64,000 nt of DNA from Oreohelix idahoensis (lineage: Eukaryota > Mollusca > Gastropoda > Stylommatophora > Oreohelicidae): positions 310,001 through 374,000 of the forward strand of contig JAMPIV010012440.1 in NCBI GenBank assembly GCA_024509875.1, given 5' to 3'. The notes below the pieces were generated by a model, which did no database searches, was not told where the DNA came from, and saw only the letters and a list, made by a program, of their open reading frames with translations. This document shows positions 31,380 to 46,206 of this stretch, piece after piece (the first letter of the stretch is position 1; every line of letters begins with the position of its first letter). A program made the translations under genes and the position numbers.

Positions 31380-32640
31380 GGGGGGCCTTAATTTATTATT
31401 TAGGGGGGCGAGACTGTTAAATTTTTAAGGTAAAAATATATTTAATGTAAAAAAATCACGTCGGAAACTTAAAAGGGGTTTTTTTAGGTTCCGGGGGTTA
31501 AATATCATAATTCAAGCTTTAAAATATATTTTCGGTCCTACATAAATACTAGAACATACGGGAATATAAACAAAAATAAACAAATTTAATTATTTGGGGA
31601 GTTTTACTTTTTTAATTTTTTTTATTTTTTTTAATTAAATTAATTTAATAAAATAATTTACTTAAATTGTAATTTGTATATATTTTGTTTGGGGTGGTGA
31701 ACCACAAAACTAGAGAAAGGGTGTGGTGTGTGTGGCAATGGAGGGTTTGGGGGTGTTTTGGGGTAGTTCAAGGGGGTTTTTTTTATTCCTTTTCTTCATG
31801 TATTTTAAAGTTACTGTTTTCTCTTTGCATTTTAGATCTTTTGGTTTCCTTTTGGGTGTTCTCTTGGGGGGTGTGGGGGGGGTGGTCCCCCAGTATTGTG
31901 TGTTTTGTGTGTTTTTAATTTATCAGTTTTTTTTTTTTTTTTTTCCCACACATTCTTTTTTTCTTTTTTTTTGTGGACGTTTGGTATCATTCCCATTTGT
32001 GGTGTATGGGGTGTATCTGTTGTGGGGGTTGTGGGGGTAAACAAATTAAATTGTCCCGGGTGTGGTTTACAAATCGTTTATTATTTTTTTTTTTAAAACT
32101 AATTTTTTTCAAAGCCATAAAGTTTTTTTTCGGTTCTTTTTTTTGTTTTTCTTTTCTTTTTATTTTTTTTTTTTTTTTTTTTGTTTGTTTTCCGGGACTT
32201 ATATATGACGGGGGGGGCCCCCACTAGGGGGCCCAGGATTGATTCATTTTTAATTTTTTTTTTGTTTTTGTGTGTTTTGTGGGTTTTCTTGGTGGTTCTT
32301 TTTTTCTTTTCCACTATCACCCACCCACCCCTATTTTTACCCCTCCCGGCTTTTTTTACTCCTCCAGTTTTTTCTTTCCCCCCGTTCCCTCTCCACTCCC
32401 GGTTTGCCCCCCGTAGCCATGTCCCCGCCGCGACATGGCTCCAACCCCTCAACCCCCCCCCCCCCCCCCCCCCCACCGTCCTTATTTTTTATTTTTTTTT
32501 TTTTTTTTTTTTTTTCTTTTTTATTATTTTACCCGCCCCCCCGTCACAACCCTACTACCCCGCAGCCGCTGCAATTTATAATTTGATCGAAATTTAACAT
32601 CATTTTACATATATCTTTTGTTTAGATGACACTAAATATT
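31380..32640. other. anomalous G/T- then C/T-rich low-complexity block
   Basis: From about 31,680 to 32,040 the sequence is almost all G and T with many GGGG and TTTT runs. From 32,200 to 32,570 it is C- and T-rich, including a run of 22 C at 32,453-32,474 followed by a run of more than 20 T. The frames here (Phe-rich or Pro-rich) are compositional artefacts. It looks like poor sequence rather than genes. Confidence 0.6.
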
Positions 32641-35640
32641 GAGGACGAATGAGAGGGACAATCAGCCGCAGTAGTATTTTTTTTTTTTATGAGAGTAGGA
32701 TTGGAAGGTGGATGGATAGATCCCCCCCTACCCCTTGGGAGAGGCGTCACTCATTGATATGATAAGGAGGAATCCCCCGATATCCCCCGAATGAGGCACG
32801 TGGTCCGTCCCCCCCCCCACGGTAGTTGTTCGCGTGCCTGTTTCCATTGTGGGGAGCCCCGGTGAAGGACACCCCTGATCTGAATGATGATTGTGGAATT
32901 AGGGTGGTGAGAATAGAAGGAGGACATTAGGATTGAGAAGCGAAGGATTGAGTTGGATATAAAGTGAATGTACTGTGTAAATTTAGTAGGAATGTGAATT
33001 GTAAGAGATAGCTTATAGATGTCGGTAGAGACACCTCAAAGTAGGAAAGAGTGTGAGTTGTGACATGAAGAAGTGTAGCGTTTGTTTTTTGTTTATGTTT
33101 ATTGGTGTAACAGGAGGAGTGGGGATATGTTGGTATGTAGAGAGTTTAGCTTGTTATCTAAGGGGAAGTTTTTAGATGGTAAGTAGGGGGACAAAGCTTG
33201 AAAGGTATAGGGGTAAAGATTTATGTATGAGTTATTTAGTTTTGGTGTAAGTGTACCAGTTGTGTTTTTGTTTGTGGATAGGTTAATAGAAGGAATCCGT
33301 ACTAAACCGTGATTTAGGGAATGGACTCTTCCTTAATGGAGCAGGTAAGGGATGATTTGGTGGAAGGGGATAGAGGGCTATATAGAAGTGGAGGAGGGTC
33401 TTAGATTTGGAATGAAGAGGGGGGATTAGCAGTTTTAAGTCGTGTTAGGGTCGATCAAAAAGGGGGCCTTTGTTTTTATTTTGGTGGATAGTAATGGGTT
33501 TGCGTTTGCGGGTGGGTTTTTATTGTTTGTTGCAAACCCCCCCGAGTGTGTGTTCGGGGTAATAAAGTTTAATGGAATGAAAGTACGCGAAATAAATGTG
33601 TTTACCTAAGAAATAGTATGTGATAGCGAATAAGTTAGTGGATTGAGTGGTGAGTTAAAAAGTTTGGTTAGAATGAAATTTTGTAGAGTTGGGGAGGGTA
33701 TTTGATGGTGTATGAGGTAAGACCAATATCAATTATGTGTTTTGAATAATACTTAGTGGAAGTATGTTGTTATTATATTTTATAAAGCGGGGCTAGTAAG
33801 TTTGGGACGACTAGTGCATACACAGAAATGGTATTGTATATTTAGTGAAATTGTAGGCAACGTGTATGGTGTTATTTGGGAAAAAGTTTTATAATGAAAT
33901 GATTATTTATGGTGAAGGTGTTGAGATGCTGGGTAGGGTTTGATGAATGGGTGGGAAAAAAAATTGGTTGGTATGTTTGTATTAGTGAGCATAAGGAAAA
34001 TTGATATAAAATAGCGTGTAAGTTGAACAGTTCATGGTTAGATATTAATGTGGAATAGAACTCCAGAGTATATGAAAATACTGAAGATATTAAATTAAAA
34101 AAGAATTAAGTAGAAAGAAAAAAATAGTGTATAGATTTGTTTTTATTAGGAGCCTAAAATGTTAATGATGGTTTGTGATCGCATCTGATTGGTATAGAGT
34201 GGAAGGGAGTAATATGTTTTTTATACGTAACTCCTTGAATTCAGGGACTTTGAATATGTGAAAGCAATTAGTCAAGTTTTTAGATAATGGGATAGGGCAT
34301 TTTTGTGAAAACGGTTAGTTGAATGTGTGACATGGAAAGTGGTAAGAAAGTTGATTTTACTACTGCGAGTCAATTTGGTAAGCTCGGATATTGATTCTAG
34401 GGGGGATGTGAGAGTAGATAGAGAATTTATACATTTGTAAATAATTGTGGTTGGGGACTCAAGTATACTAAGGCTTTAGTGGTATACTCGATGATGTTTT
34501 TACAAAAGGCAAGTGGTTGGGGGTTTTAGAAGATGAGTTAACGGGCATAAAAAAAGCGACTGGGTAAAAAAGAATCTTTACGGAGTGAATTTGTATTGAT
34601 GGGAGTGCTTGATTGGAAGGAATCACCAATTTTGTGAAAGATGACAAGTAAGGGTAATGTAATTCGATATTGGACGATTTGTGAAGTGAACAATAATGAT
34701 CACAGGTTGTGTATTAATAATTTTGGCCAGGTATTAGGGGTGTAGGGGGAGGGGGGGGGTTAATCTTGTGTGGGAGTTTATATACACACAAGGGGAGGAG
34801 GGAGGGGTACAGTTGTATGTGAGGGAGTAGGGGTAATGGTGGGGGGGGGGAAAGTTTAGGGGGTGGGGGGGGGGGGGTGTGATTCTGGGGGGGGGTGGTG
34901 TGTTTTAAGAGGGATGTAGAAAGTGAAAGAGGGTTGTGGTGTAGGTGATACGAAAGTAATAGGGAAGTCTGAAGGATATGAGGAGTCTAAGGGATGGGAG
35001 GGGGGGAAGGGAGTGGGGTGGAGGTGGGTGGCGAGACTTACCATGAAATGGTAAGTGGTGGGTGGTACCCTAGAAAGAGGGAAGTGTGAGTCTTTGAGTC
35101 AGGGGGGGGGGTTGAACCAGAGAGAGAGAGTCAGATCTAAGAGAGAGACATACACTCAATATTAATTGTGATTGAGAAGAGAAGATGATCTTTTTTGAGA
35201 GGAGAGAGAGAGAGAGAAGCCAGGCCGAATTGGTGTGGAGGTGTAAAGGGGATAAGGATGTTGGGAGGTGGGGGGATAAGGGGGAAAGAGAGAGAGGAAA
35301 TGAGGGGATGTGTCAGCGGAGTGCTCAGTTTACTAGATAGGGATCAGAGAGTGAGAAGAGAAGAGAAATAGGAAGAGAGAGATAGGGAGTCCCAGAGAGA
35401 GATAAGTGAGGTATGGTATAGTATGGAGTAATCAAAGTGGACGAACTGGGTGGTTTGCTCATATGGGTGGGGGGGGGGGGGGGGGGGGGTGGGGGGTGGG
35501 GGGGTTGGTGTGGGTGGTACACACACCTCCTGGGGGGGTTTGTCGTAACCTCGGGTTTTTTGGGGGGGGTGTCATGGGGGTCTGTGGGTTCTTGGGGGGG
35601 GTGTGTGGTAACAATCCTCCACACTTTTGGTGTGGTGGGG
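32641..35640 (+). other. cytosine-depleted stretch
   Basis: On the given strand cytosine is nearly absent while A, G and T are common. I counted 30 C in 33,601-34,200 (5 percent), and several 60-base lines have none or one. G is several times more frequent, with long G runs at 34,840-34,900 and 35,469-35,489. No gene is visible. Such a skew could be a strand-specific C-to-T process or, more probably, a base-calling or consensus fault. Confidence 0.6.
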
Positions 35641-35899
35641 GTTCGATCTCTCACTAGGGGGCTCCTGTGTGGGGTCCAACCTGGGGGGGGGGTGTGGGTT
35701 GGTGGAGCAGATGGGGGTTTGACTATTTCTGGGGGTGGGGGGGGTGTAAAAGGGGGTGTGGGGAACGAATCTCAAGGTCTCCGTGCGGGGGATGTGTGGA
35801 TTAGGTTTGGGGGTTTGTTGTGGTTGGGTGGGTTTGTTGGTCCCCCACCCCAGCCCTTGTTTGGTTGCCCCCCCATGGGGCTGTCTATGTATGGGGTAT

Positions 35900-37080
35900 A
35901 GTCTCATTCATATCATCACAGTAAAATACAATCTGATAACAAATCATCCACACCTTCACACATATGACTGCTCTCTTGCCAAACACCATGACAGGCAAAA
36001 GCATGTTCCTCATTTTAACAATCCTTGCGGAAAAATTAACAGTTATATACGATCTATTTGTCTCAATTTATCCTCTCTGGCTTTTATCTTTCTAATGCAG
36101 TGCCCTGGGACAAATCTCTGCCCCCAATTTCGCCCCCAATCAACTCGATTTTTTGTAGTGAGTGATATCATTACAGCAACTGAAATATAATTCGGACATT
36201 AACGGAGTTCTACTTTCATAACATCCTCCCATGAAGATTCAAGAGAGTTCCGCCCTCCACTTATAAAAGTTACGATCACATTATTAAGCCTCCTACCCCA
36301 AACCCCCACGTCCACCCCGACAATTCGCAAGCCAGCATAAGCGACTTGATTTCTGAGAGCTTGCTCAATCCTTTATGGATGCAACCAACTCACCATCTTC
36401 CATTAGTTAAACTACATCTAATTAAATTGAATTCCCAAAATGGTTTAGTGATTCAAAGCCCGAAATCACCAAAGACGTTCGCAGTCGCCTCGACAAAACT
36501 TGATCTCGTGAGAGCGCCAATTATTTTAAATAAAGTCCCCTCGCGAAACCTCGTACGACTGTTAGACAAATCACACAATACACCATTAACTTTAATCCGA
36601 GAATTAAACATTAAATACATCATCACAACTTTTCCTTTTCCTTCCCTGTGTGACTCAATAGGTGCAGATAACAGTTAATGCTCTCCATCCAAATATATCT
36701 ATTCGTTGCGGCTCATACTGGATTGTCTCTAATCTGTGCCCGTAGTCATTCCACATTTCCCTAGCCATCTCGTCATCGTAACCGTGCCCCGACTCTGCAA
36801 TTCTCATATGGCCTCCCCACTCTTCGTTCTTCCCTGTGTACAGTAGTGTACATCACACAACTTCACACACATCTCCTGGAATTTCCGATCCGAAAAGTAG
36901 GTAATTATACATTGTCAAAAAAAATTAACTCCTAGCCTTTAGTCTGTAAAGAGTTCCAGAATAAAGCTCTTCGCAGTTAAGCGATTCTTCTAGTAAGACT
37001 ATTTCCTGAGTGAAGGCAGTACCCTCTTTAGCCAAACTCGTAGCCCTCCATACGAATTGCGTGCGGGGACACTCGGTGTG
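35900..37080. other. normal-composition island between skewed blocks
   Basis: Here composition returns to AT-rich with ordinary C content, then changes to G-rich, C-poor again at about 37,100-37,480. The frame at 36,346-36,678 (+) has mixed composition but no motif I recognise. Confidence 0.35.
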
Positions 37081-37479
37081 TGGCTTTGGGGGAATGGATG
37101 ATATACAAATCCTTTAGCTGTGAGACATGAAAGGTCATCTCTTGATTTGCCTCAGTTGCGGCGTCTCTGACAGATAGTGATATGGTGGAGATCTTGGCCT
37201 CAGTTAGTTGGAGATTGATGTTGGTTGAAGAGTGTTGGGGAAAAGGGAGGGGGGTGGGGGTGTGGGGGTGTTGGTTAGATGGGGAGTTTGTGTGAGGTGA
37301 TTGATAGATTTATTAGATGTTTGTTGGTGGGTGAGGGCTATCACTATATATAATATAGTTAAGGTTGATATATTGTGGAGGGGGTGAATCATACAGACGA
37401 TCAATTACGAGAGGGTCTGTATTAGGAGAGGGAATGCGAATAGTGTCAGAACTGAGATAAGAAGTGTAGATTGTGAATG

Positions 37480-40400
37480 AGTGAGAACTGGGAGTTCTTT
37501 TTTAGAGATCAACTGTATCTGTACGGGCACTTACGATGCACTGATGAGAGATTAATAGATGTCGTTGAACACTCGCTAATCATTTAGATCAAGGCATTCT
37601 CATCTAGAGATAGAGAGACGGAAGAAAACCCTGTCTACAGACAGAACACTAAATGGTAACTATGGTTGGACTAGCAGAACAACATCTCTTATATACAAGC
37701 CTTACATCCTCATCCGGGCTATGGCGCAGAATCGTTCCGGTACTCAGTGAAAACAACAGATTGGTAAAATAGTCGTTTAGAACTAGTAGATACCCACCGT
37801 AGCTCCAGAAACATGTCTACACTCTCACCACGAACACCCAGACGAGACACACCCGGTGCACAACCCACTCCTACCCCACCACAAACAACCTCGAAAGATA
37901 CATCCTTTAAGTCGTACCGTGAGGGAAGGTGGACCGCTCCGTGAACAAGATGAAACAAAGACAAAGTATAGCCACCTTATTCGCACCAGTGACCGAATAA
38001 CCCAACCACATCAACAAAGACGACACAAAAGCTCGCCATCGCGTAGGCAGACTACGTTGTACGGACCCTGCTCCAAATGTGCAGACCAGGACCAAAGCGG
38101 AATGATGTATAACCACCGATAGTAAGTGAGCACACAAAATCTCTTTGATTTCACGAATTATGTCCAAGTTCTATGTAGTGCCATTCTTCTTATGCTATAC
38201 ACCCCCTAAATATATGACGATAAACGCAAACCGTTAAAGTCAGAACCAGTGAACTTCGAACACGACACTGCTGTCCGCCTCACCCGATCATCTAAGCTAC
38301 CACACCCCAGTAATAGATGATGAGAGAAGACAGAGCCCACATCCCTTCCCAACGATACTCTCCCCCGGATCCTACAGCTGAAAACATCCCTACCAGTTGT
38401 TAATTCGACCCTCCCAGCTCAACCCCTCCTCCATGCCCACTTCGCGTCGGCCTATCATCCAGTTTAAACCCATAAGAAATTGCAGGTTTCGTAGAGCTGA
38501 CAAAACCAGAGAAAAAGAGAATAAACGATGACATTGCGTCATAAGCACCGCTCAATACAAAATAAACCGAACCTGCTACCATCTACAGTCTACAAACGCC
38601 CAGACAGCCTGATGGATTCTACTCGCTATCTAGACATCATGCTACATTGAGAATCTTGACTCTAGGAAGCAAGGCGGCAAAGCGTCCTAAGCGCGCGAGA
38701 CGGCGTATCACCTGGTGCCATAAAAAAAGCTGGAAGGCTCAGCATTGATCATCCACGTGTGAAGCGTCTTGTAAACCACCTTGATCTACATCGTACAAAT
38801 CATTAAACTTATTTTTGAAGGGGTAGCGAATAGTACAGGAATCTGTTGTCATTACAGCAGTAATATGCGTAAATATTTGAAAATGATACTAAACGGATAG
38901 TATGCTTATCTGTCTATGGACGGCGACAAAAGTATTACCATGATTGTACTAATGGAATTCAGTATGGTAACATCCAACTTGTGTTACGCGTCTGGAGGTC
39001 GGGCGACTCCGAGTATAGGGGGGGGGGGGGGGGGGTTGTAAATTATGACATTCCTCAGACATATGTCATCTCAATAAATGAGATAACATAAACGCTAGCG
39101 CGCGATTTCGACTAAAAAATCTTAACTTCAACACACTCTACATGTCAAACTTTTATCTAACTATGTCAACATACCTTTCACCATCGCATGCTAGTGCTCG
39201 TACAATGCTGACTATAATTTCTTCTTTCTTCATGAGTGCAACATATAGCGTGAGTATCAAGTGTATGAGTCACCTTGCATGGGACAAGCATACTTGGATA
39301 ATATGCAAGTGTTAAGGGCGCCCAGTGCGACATTTATTCATGTAGACCAGATAAAACCAAGTGACGACATCACCTTCACGAGAGTGTACATGTATTACAA
39401 GCATTATCGTGACGCACCCCTTCTACGCTTCTTCGCACAATTGATTTAAGAATTCCGCCCAATGGTTGATGAGTCTTTTACTCTCCTTTCTCGTTAGTAG
39501 TGTCTTTCTGAGTGTTTTTTCTTTTGGTATATCCTTCTTTTCAACTCTTACCTCATAGAGTCAACGCCAAAGTGAGCGCCATTGTTAGCTATGGTCATAA
39601 AATAAAATTTAGGGTCATTTGTTCTCTGTTGGTTTGTTGCAATTCGTAAGGATCATTTGACCTGGATAATAATTGACCATATCTGCTCACCCGTCGTTTA
39701 CCTATAGTAGATCGGATAAGTCGAGGAGAGCATATTTTTCTGCCTAATACTCACTTAGTACAATCGCTGAGTGGATTTGAAGAACTTAATTCTTTCCCCA
39801 ACTGATGATTCATAACAAAATTTTCTAAGACATTTGTCCTCCAAGTCGAATAGTATTGCAGCTTGTTCTGCACACAATGAATTATGATTGTTATTTATAT
39901 TTTCCAAACTCTCACCAAGCCGTAAATTTTAAAACACTGTGAGCATAAACAAGCTATTTAATGAATTAAACAGAGACAAAGCTTGGTTATGTTATATTGC
40001 AAATGATCGATATAATATCCAAAATTGTATAAGATAATCTAGTTGAAGGCTCTAGCTGAGCTCGAACAAAGCAATTCTAGTAATATGGAATTTTATCTCT
40101 TGTTTGTGTCAACCATCCCCGGAACTATGGAGTCATTTAATTAACTGCCTAAATAATTGAAACTTTTCACACTTTCTGTATTTATTCCCCCTTTCAAATG
40201 TATATCAAAAGGTCTCGTAAGAAAAGTTATTTTTCATTAGCTTTTAAAATTAAATGCATGGAGATGGCATATCTGGAAGTCATAAGCATTGTAATATTAC
40301 ATTGTTTTAGGATGAAGATTGTGTACCACCTAAGCTAGGTACATAAGATAATGCTACAAATTATAGTGGTGCTTTTGACAGTGAGACAATATGTTATGCT

Positions 40401-41745
40401 ATAAGCAATTTACACTCCTCTAATTCGACACTTGAAATCATCCACAAACTAGACTATTCCATAGAGATTCCCCCTTGTGGATGAAAACTTTTTTATGAAG
40501 TAAAGAAAACAGAGAACCCAGCATTGTGCATAGACATCACTATCTGTCTGTTGAGAGAAAGTTCACTTTGAGCCCCAGTAGCGTAAATGATTCATTTGAG
40601 GGGAAGCTTATTGTTTGAGACATGTTGACTGCAAATGCAGAATGGAAAATAAAATCATCAACTATGGACCCCGAGTGAAAGGCAGGGGAAGCTGGAGAAA
40701 GTGAGGCATGCCTGTGCATGGACTGTACTAATATTCATTGGGAGAGTTGACTTAAGCCAGTATTACCCTTAGAGTACAAGTGTATTTTTTACGGGAGGCT
40801 ACTGCACTCGTTATTTTGGATTGAGAGCTCGTACCTTTTGGTATGGCGAATCATGTGGGGAGATGGCACAGTATGACCATTGCACTTCGTTAACTCCTTA
40901 GCTTGGGAAAAACCTTATGTAGAAAGTGTATACGTATCCTGTGATAACAAACATGACACCCGTGGTTAGGAGTGTGCAGTAAATTCCAAGCTGGAAGAGA
41001 ACTACATCTCATGAGACTTCAAACATCCATCTGAAAACACGTTTCGGAAAGGCAGAAAAGCACAAGAAAAGCTTTGTAATCTACAGTGTGATATAAAGAC
41101 CTAAGGAGATCTTCAACTTGATATTGGCAGCTGAAGAGCGAGAACTCAGCAGCTCAGTTAAATCAACAACATATAATCAATACCCTCAAGTGCGACCCAT
41201 GAGCGAAGAGCCACAGTCAAAAACGTTTTTTGCCACCAAAGCTGCAGTCTGAAAAATTATATAAAAAGTGGTGCGCATTCTGGCTTTTCCACTAAACTGC
41301 AAAGAGCGCTTCAACTGTAAAGTGGTTTGCGAGAATAGTCAACGAAGAAAGAAACAAAAATGTAGTATCTTTCATTAGATTTAATGAAATCCTACCACAC
41401 GGCATACTTTTAATGTAATATTGACGAAAGTTCATAGAATCAATTGTTTACGTATGTAGACATCTTCGTGTTAGCTGCATATCAGTGGGTTCAATTTATC
41501 CTTTGGCAGCAATAGTTCTGAAGTAAATATTTCTTTAACTTTTGTTTGCATAGCCTTGATTTAATTGATTTATTTGATATTTTCCCAAAGTAGCCAGATT
41601 AAGGCTGTGATAATATTCATAAATTTGCTTAAGGTTAACTGTAACTGTCCCAAACGAACGAATGTTTCAATATAAGTCGTAACGAAGCCGAACTATGAGA
41701 AAACACCTCATTACAGCGCGTCTTGGTAGTGACGACATTTAAACA
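37480..41745. other. long stretch without recognised genes
   Basis: No coding frame with motifs. A run of 18 G occurs at 39,018-39,035. The part before 39 kb has relatively high C, the opposite skew of the block at 33-35 kb. Confidence 0.4.
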
Positions 41746-41751
41746 CACTTT

Positions 41752-41776
41752 TTTTGTTAAAAGAAAAAAAAAAGAA

Positions 41777-41808
<32 letters not shown>

Positions 41809-41813
41809 AACAA
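41752..41813 (+). repeat. poly(A) tract with G interruptions
   Basis: About 60 bases of A with single G interruptions. It may be the tail of a plus-strand retrotransposed sequence, but no element is recognisable upstream. Confidence 0.8.
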
Positions 41814-44800
41814 ATTATTAAATAAAAACGATACTATTTATACCATATAATGCAAAACCACTCGAACAACACTTTTGGAGATTATATAATCCACATTTCT
41901 GAATTAGAATCAAAGTTCTAAAATTGTTGTTTTGTTTTAAGGGGGAGACCTATCACTGTTAGTCGCATGCTAGTGCATTGATCACAAGGGATGGACCGTT
42001 AGAACTGCTTTATCTACCGGATTTATTTATTTTATCCCTATCACCATCATTCTTCGAATAACAATTTAAAGTATGTGTAATTACTCAAACATTCGGTTTA
42101 GACTTAACTAGAATTACTGAATAAGCTGCGGGTGTATCTAATTTAAAAAAATGGACAGCGTTCCTTCCATCATAAACTTTGAATTTAGTTCTTTGGCTTA
42201 TAACACGCCAACATTTATTTGACCTCAAAAAATACATATACTTTAAATGAAAACACTAGCCCCTCAGACGCTGTGTACATTAAACTGACGCATACCACGT
42301 TTCAATTATTCACGTTCACAACACAAGGAATGTCAGTTAATAACTAGCCTAAAAAACGATTTCAAAAATGGACAAGTCAGGTCCTTCACATTTAATAATA
42401 ATATTTCAGTGTGTGACTGACGGACATATAATAGTATAGTTTTATTCACACTGAGAAGTAGAATAATGACGAGGGAGAATATACACTAATAAGGGGTTTG
42501 AACACAACTTCAGTGCCATTCATGGGCACGAACACTCTCAATCCGGAACCGAGATAATGAGAAATAATTTAACAATAGAAGCTGCCTCGGCGAAAGAATA
42601 TCAGCCAGAGACTGTTGTCGATGAGCCCGACAATTCGGGGAAATGGAAAAGTGGTAAATAGAATTCCCTGGTATGAGCAAGTACCAACTGATAGACTCTG
42701 GGGTTTCTATTCAAATGGTTCCTCGCCATAATATACGTTATAGGGAGCTGTAGTCCAGTCAGAATAGGACTCATCTTCAAAGACATACGGTAAATTAAAA
42801 GAAGTGTGTGGCCCTCTAAAGTTAACGAGAAAAGATTTGTGAAAGGCACCAAACCAGCAAGCCTAGCAACTTCATCCTCATCACAGTCATAGAGTACTAT
42901 GATCTCAGAGCTAGGCAACAAGTTTACGACTTAGTGTAATTAATATTGGGGGAAAGTGTAGTGAAAACATTCCTTTTCCCATTATGCATGAAGCGCAGTC
43001 CTCCTAAACCAATACTGTAAGCATGCAGTTATCTGAGGAAAAGGGACGTTCATATTTGATAAAAAAACAGATATTAGGATTTTGAAAAACAACTCTTTAA
43101 GTTCGTCAAAAGTCCAGAATCACAAACAATTGTGCAAGTAGATAATATTTGAAGCTACCCTTGCAATATTCAGCTGGCAGTATAAAGTTGCGATAGGTTT
43201 AGAAATTAATCGGATGATAGTTTATTATATACGAATTAAATGAGCAGAACGCCTCTAGTTAAGTAGTAGCTTCTCAAGCTTCTGACTTGCTTTTTGATCT
43301 GAGGAATTTTTTGATATCTAAATCGTTTGAGATTGTCCCTGATACATCAGATTAATAATTTGTTAGGGTTTTTTTTGGGGGGAATTATCTGGTGAGCAAG
43401 AAGGGGGACGAAAGATTTCCTGGACATCCCTTGTAGTTGTTGTGACCAAGGGGGAAAGGATTCGCACAGTCAAACCATGTTGTCGTAACATCATAAGAAT
43501 TGATGAAAAATAATTGATGTTGGTCTTCCCAAGAAGACGTGAAAAGACAGTATGTCATCAGATATTATCGTGATGTCGTCTTTCCTATTACACAAGTAAG
43601 CGACGTCATCATGTCCGTACAAAAGTATCAAGGATGCGTTTTACAAGGCAGAAGCACATGTAATTCCATTGGATACAATCCGAATGGAGTAGTAAATGCA
43701 GTCAAGTTTTGGCATGTTTCTGATAGAGGGATTGTGCCAAATTCCTTAGAAAGATCAAGTTTGCTAAGAATGTGGCTTTGAGCAATTTGAGCCAACAAAT
43801 CTCAATACTGAGCATAGGCCACAGCATCAGATGACCGTGAAATATTATTTTTAAGCGAGTCACTAAATATCGATAATTGACAATATACGTAATGAAATTA
43901 TCTTTTCTTTTTGACAATCCACCAGGGAAAGTGGTAAGTTGGTGATTGGTCTGAATGTGCATATGGACCACCTCAGCGTAGCATTTCCATTAAGTTCAGT
44001 TTTCCACTTTATCTCTTTGACCAGAGAGTATAGTGTATGGTCTTAACTTAATAGGACGAGAGTTGGTGAGGAAGTTATATTCATGAGTGAATTGAAGAAT
44101 TATAGACCCTCGGAAGTATCGGTCATAACATCTGATAAAAGAAGAAATAAACATCACGAACAAGACTCATTTGTTGTTGAAGACAGAGTATATGAGATAG
44201 TCACATCTTTCACGATTCTTGGGTTTGATAGATGGGAAATTGAAATTGTAAAGGGATATGAGAAACATGTCTTCGTCGATGGAGACGGGAAGCAAGAAGC
44301 ATGCGCTAGAAGAAGTCAGAAACAGGATCAACTAAACAGAATCAATTCCTGAGGTCCTTCAATTGCGTAACGTTAGTCGATATTGACCACGAAAACATTT
44401 TAAATTTTTCCACTCAAATTGAATCGTAAATATAATCCACCCCGATCAAGTAATCCGACGGACACCCACGAAAAGATCACCCGCTGCCACGATATAATAA
44501 TCTGTTTTTCATCTTTTGTAGTCAATAACCACTATCATTTCACTCTTGGTTTGTCACATTCAAAGAACGTAATGGTTCTACTAAGTTGTTATAGGTAAAA
44601 TAGATACGTGCTCCTTAGAATAGGCATGTTTTAATCATGAATATAAATAGAAGATTAGTTGGAAGGCATTATTGTGGAATGATCACGTATCAATGATTCG
44701 TTATCGAGGTCAATGACTAACACGTAGGCTGGTACTAGTGTCCTCGTGCATGGCCGTAGAGAGTCGATTAACAGGTGCGGAGAAGGACCCGACCAATCCT

Positions 44801-46080
44801 GTAAAATCTTTCAATATGACTCCTATGGTGGACCACGAGGTTTAGCTCTATAAATCAATTCAAAAGAGGAAAAGCCCGTGGCTTATACCCGTGAGGGACC
44901 TGTTCTCAAGGAATGCAAACAACGCTGTAGTAAGAGACGGTCCCAGTCTTGAGGACAATGAACTCTGGTGAATTTTGCATAGTAATTGTTTTAACGCGCC
45001 CGGTTGTAGCTGCTCACAAATACGCCAGTTTGCTATCGCTTGATAAGGACTACAGAAGGAATGTGAATGATGAGCAATGTTTCATAACATGGGATTGTGA
45101 ATTGAGACCCCATAGTCAGAATAAGATTCTCATTCAGGAAAACCCCGGCGACCAAAAAGATGAGAAAATATAGTAGAAACGGAATAACTAGATATTAATT
45201 AGTGCGACTTAAAGAAACGAACCACTGAATATTCTTTATTCAGTGCACACGCTTCTGCAGCCGGGTTACACAAGATCTAGTTACAGAGTTAAAAATGTAT
45301 CTGAAAACCCAATTTAGAGAAGGAATGTTTTAGAGCATATGACCTAACAGTGTCTACCGCTAGTTTTTCTTAAATGGGGTCTTTCAGGCACGAAAAACCT
45401 GTCGCAGGTGATCTCTCATAAAGGTGCCTTTTTGTGATATCTATCTGCCTTTACTTTTCTACACTTTATCATGTCATGCATGATCTGCAGTATCATAAGG
45501 TATCTTTATTTTACCCAAGGGCCAATAAAATCTGTGTAGGTAAATAACGATGCAACATGGTTCGTATGAGATTCCCATGATCCAGCATCTGGAATCATGG
45601 CCATTTGGGCCAACACTAAGAGTTGGGACTAGATTAATTTGAACCACAATCTTATGGTATTATAGACTTACATTTGTAAAGTACCTGGTAAAAAACCGAT
45701 TTTCATTAAGCCCGAACCCTAATAACGAGCAGATTTAAGGTGTGTTCTTAAAAAACAACTTTACATTCTGCTACATATAAACGAGCGTTTGAGTGACTAA
45801 GTACTTGGTCATATGTTAATATCTGCAAATAGTATAGCCGGTGGACCTCAGGCAGATTTTGGGTCACACGAAAAGGTACCCATATGAGATGTCAATTTTC
45901 CGCAGTCATCTAAATGTGTAGCAGATCCATGATAAGGTTAAGCTTTTAGTTTTTTAGTCTCCCCCCCGTTCATTATTTTTTACGGTTTGAAATTTGCTAT
46001 GTTAATAATTATAATCTCAACTGAAATATTGATAGTTTGTTATAACATACATTTAACTGGTTTCAATAAGTAATAAAATA
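41814..46080. other. long stretch without recognised genes
   Basis: AT-rich sequence with short frames only. Frames near 42,601-42,921 (-) and 44,083-44,352 (+) have mixed amino-acid composition but no motif. Confidence 0.35.
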
Positions 46081-46206
46081 TAATGTATAATATATATAAA
46101 TATATAATATAATATATATATATATATATCTATAAAATATATATATAAATATTTATATATATATAATATATCTATCTATTTATTTATATATTTATTTATT
46201 TATTAA
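46081..46206. repeat. AT-rich simple repeat
   Basis: TATATA- and TTTA-type simple sequence of about 125 bases with almost no G or C. Confidence 0.85.

Noticed and set aside
31685..32597. Phe-, Gly- and Pro-rich frames
   Set aside because: They derive from G/T and C/T low-complexity sequence with long homopolymers.
35325..35907. Gly-rich plus-strand and Pro-rich minus-strand frames
   Set aside because: They come from G runs; no gene-like codon pattern.
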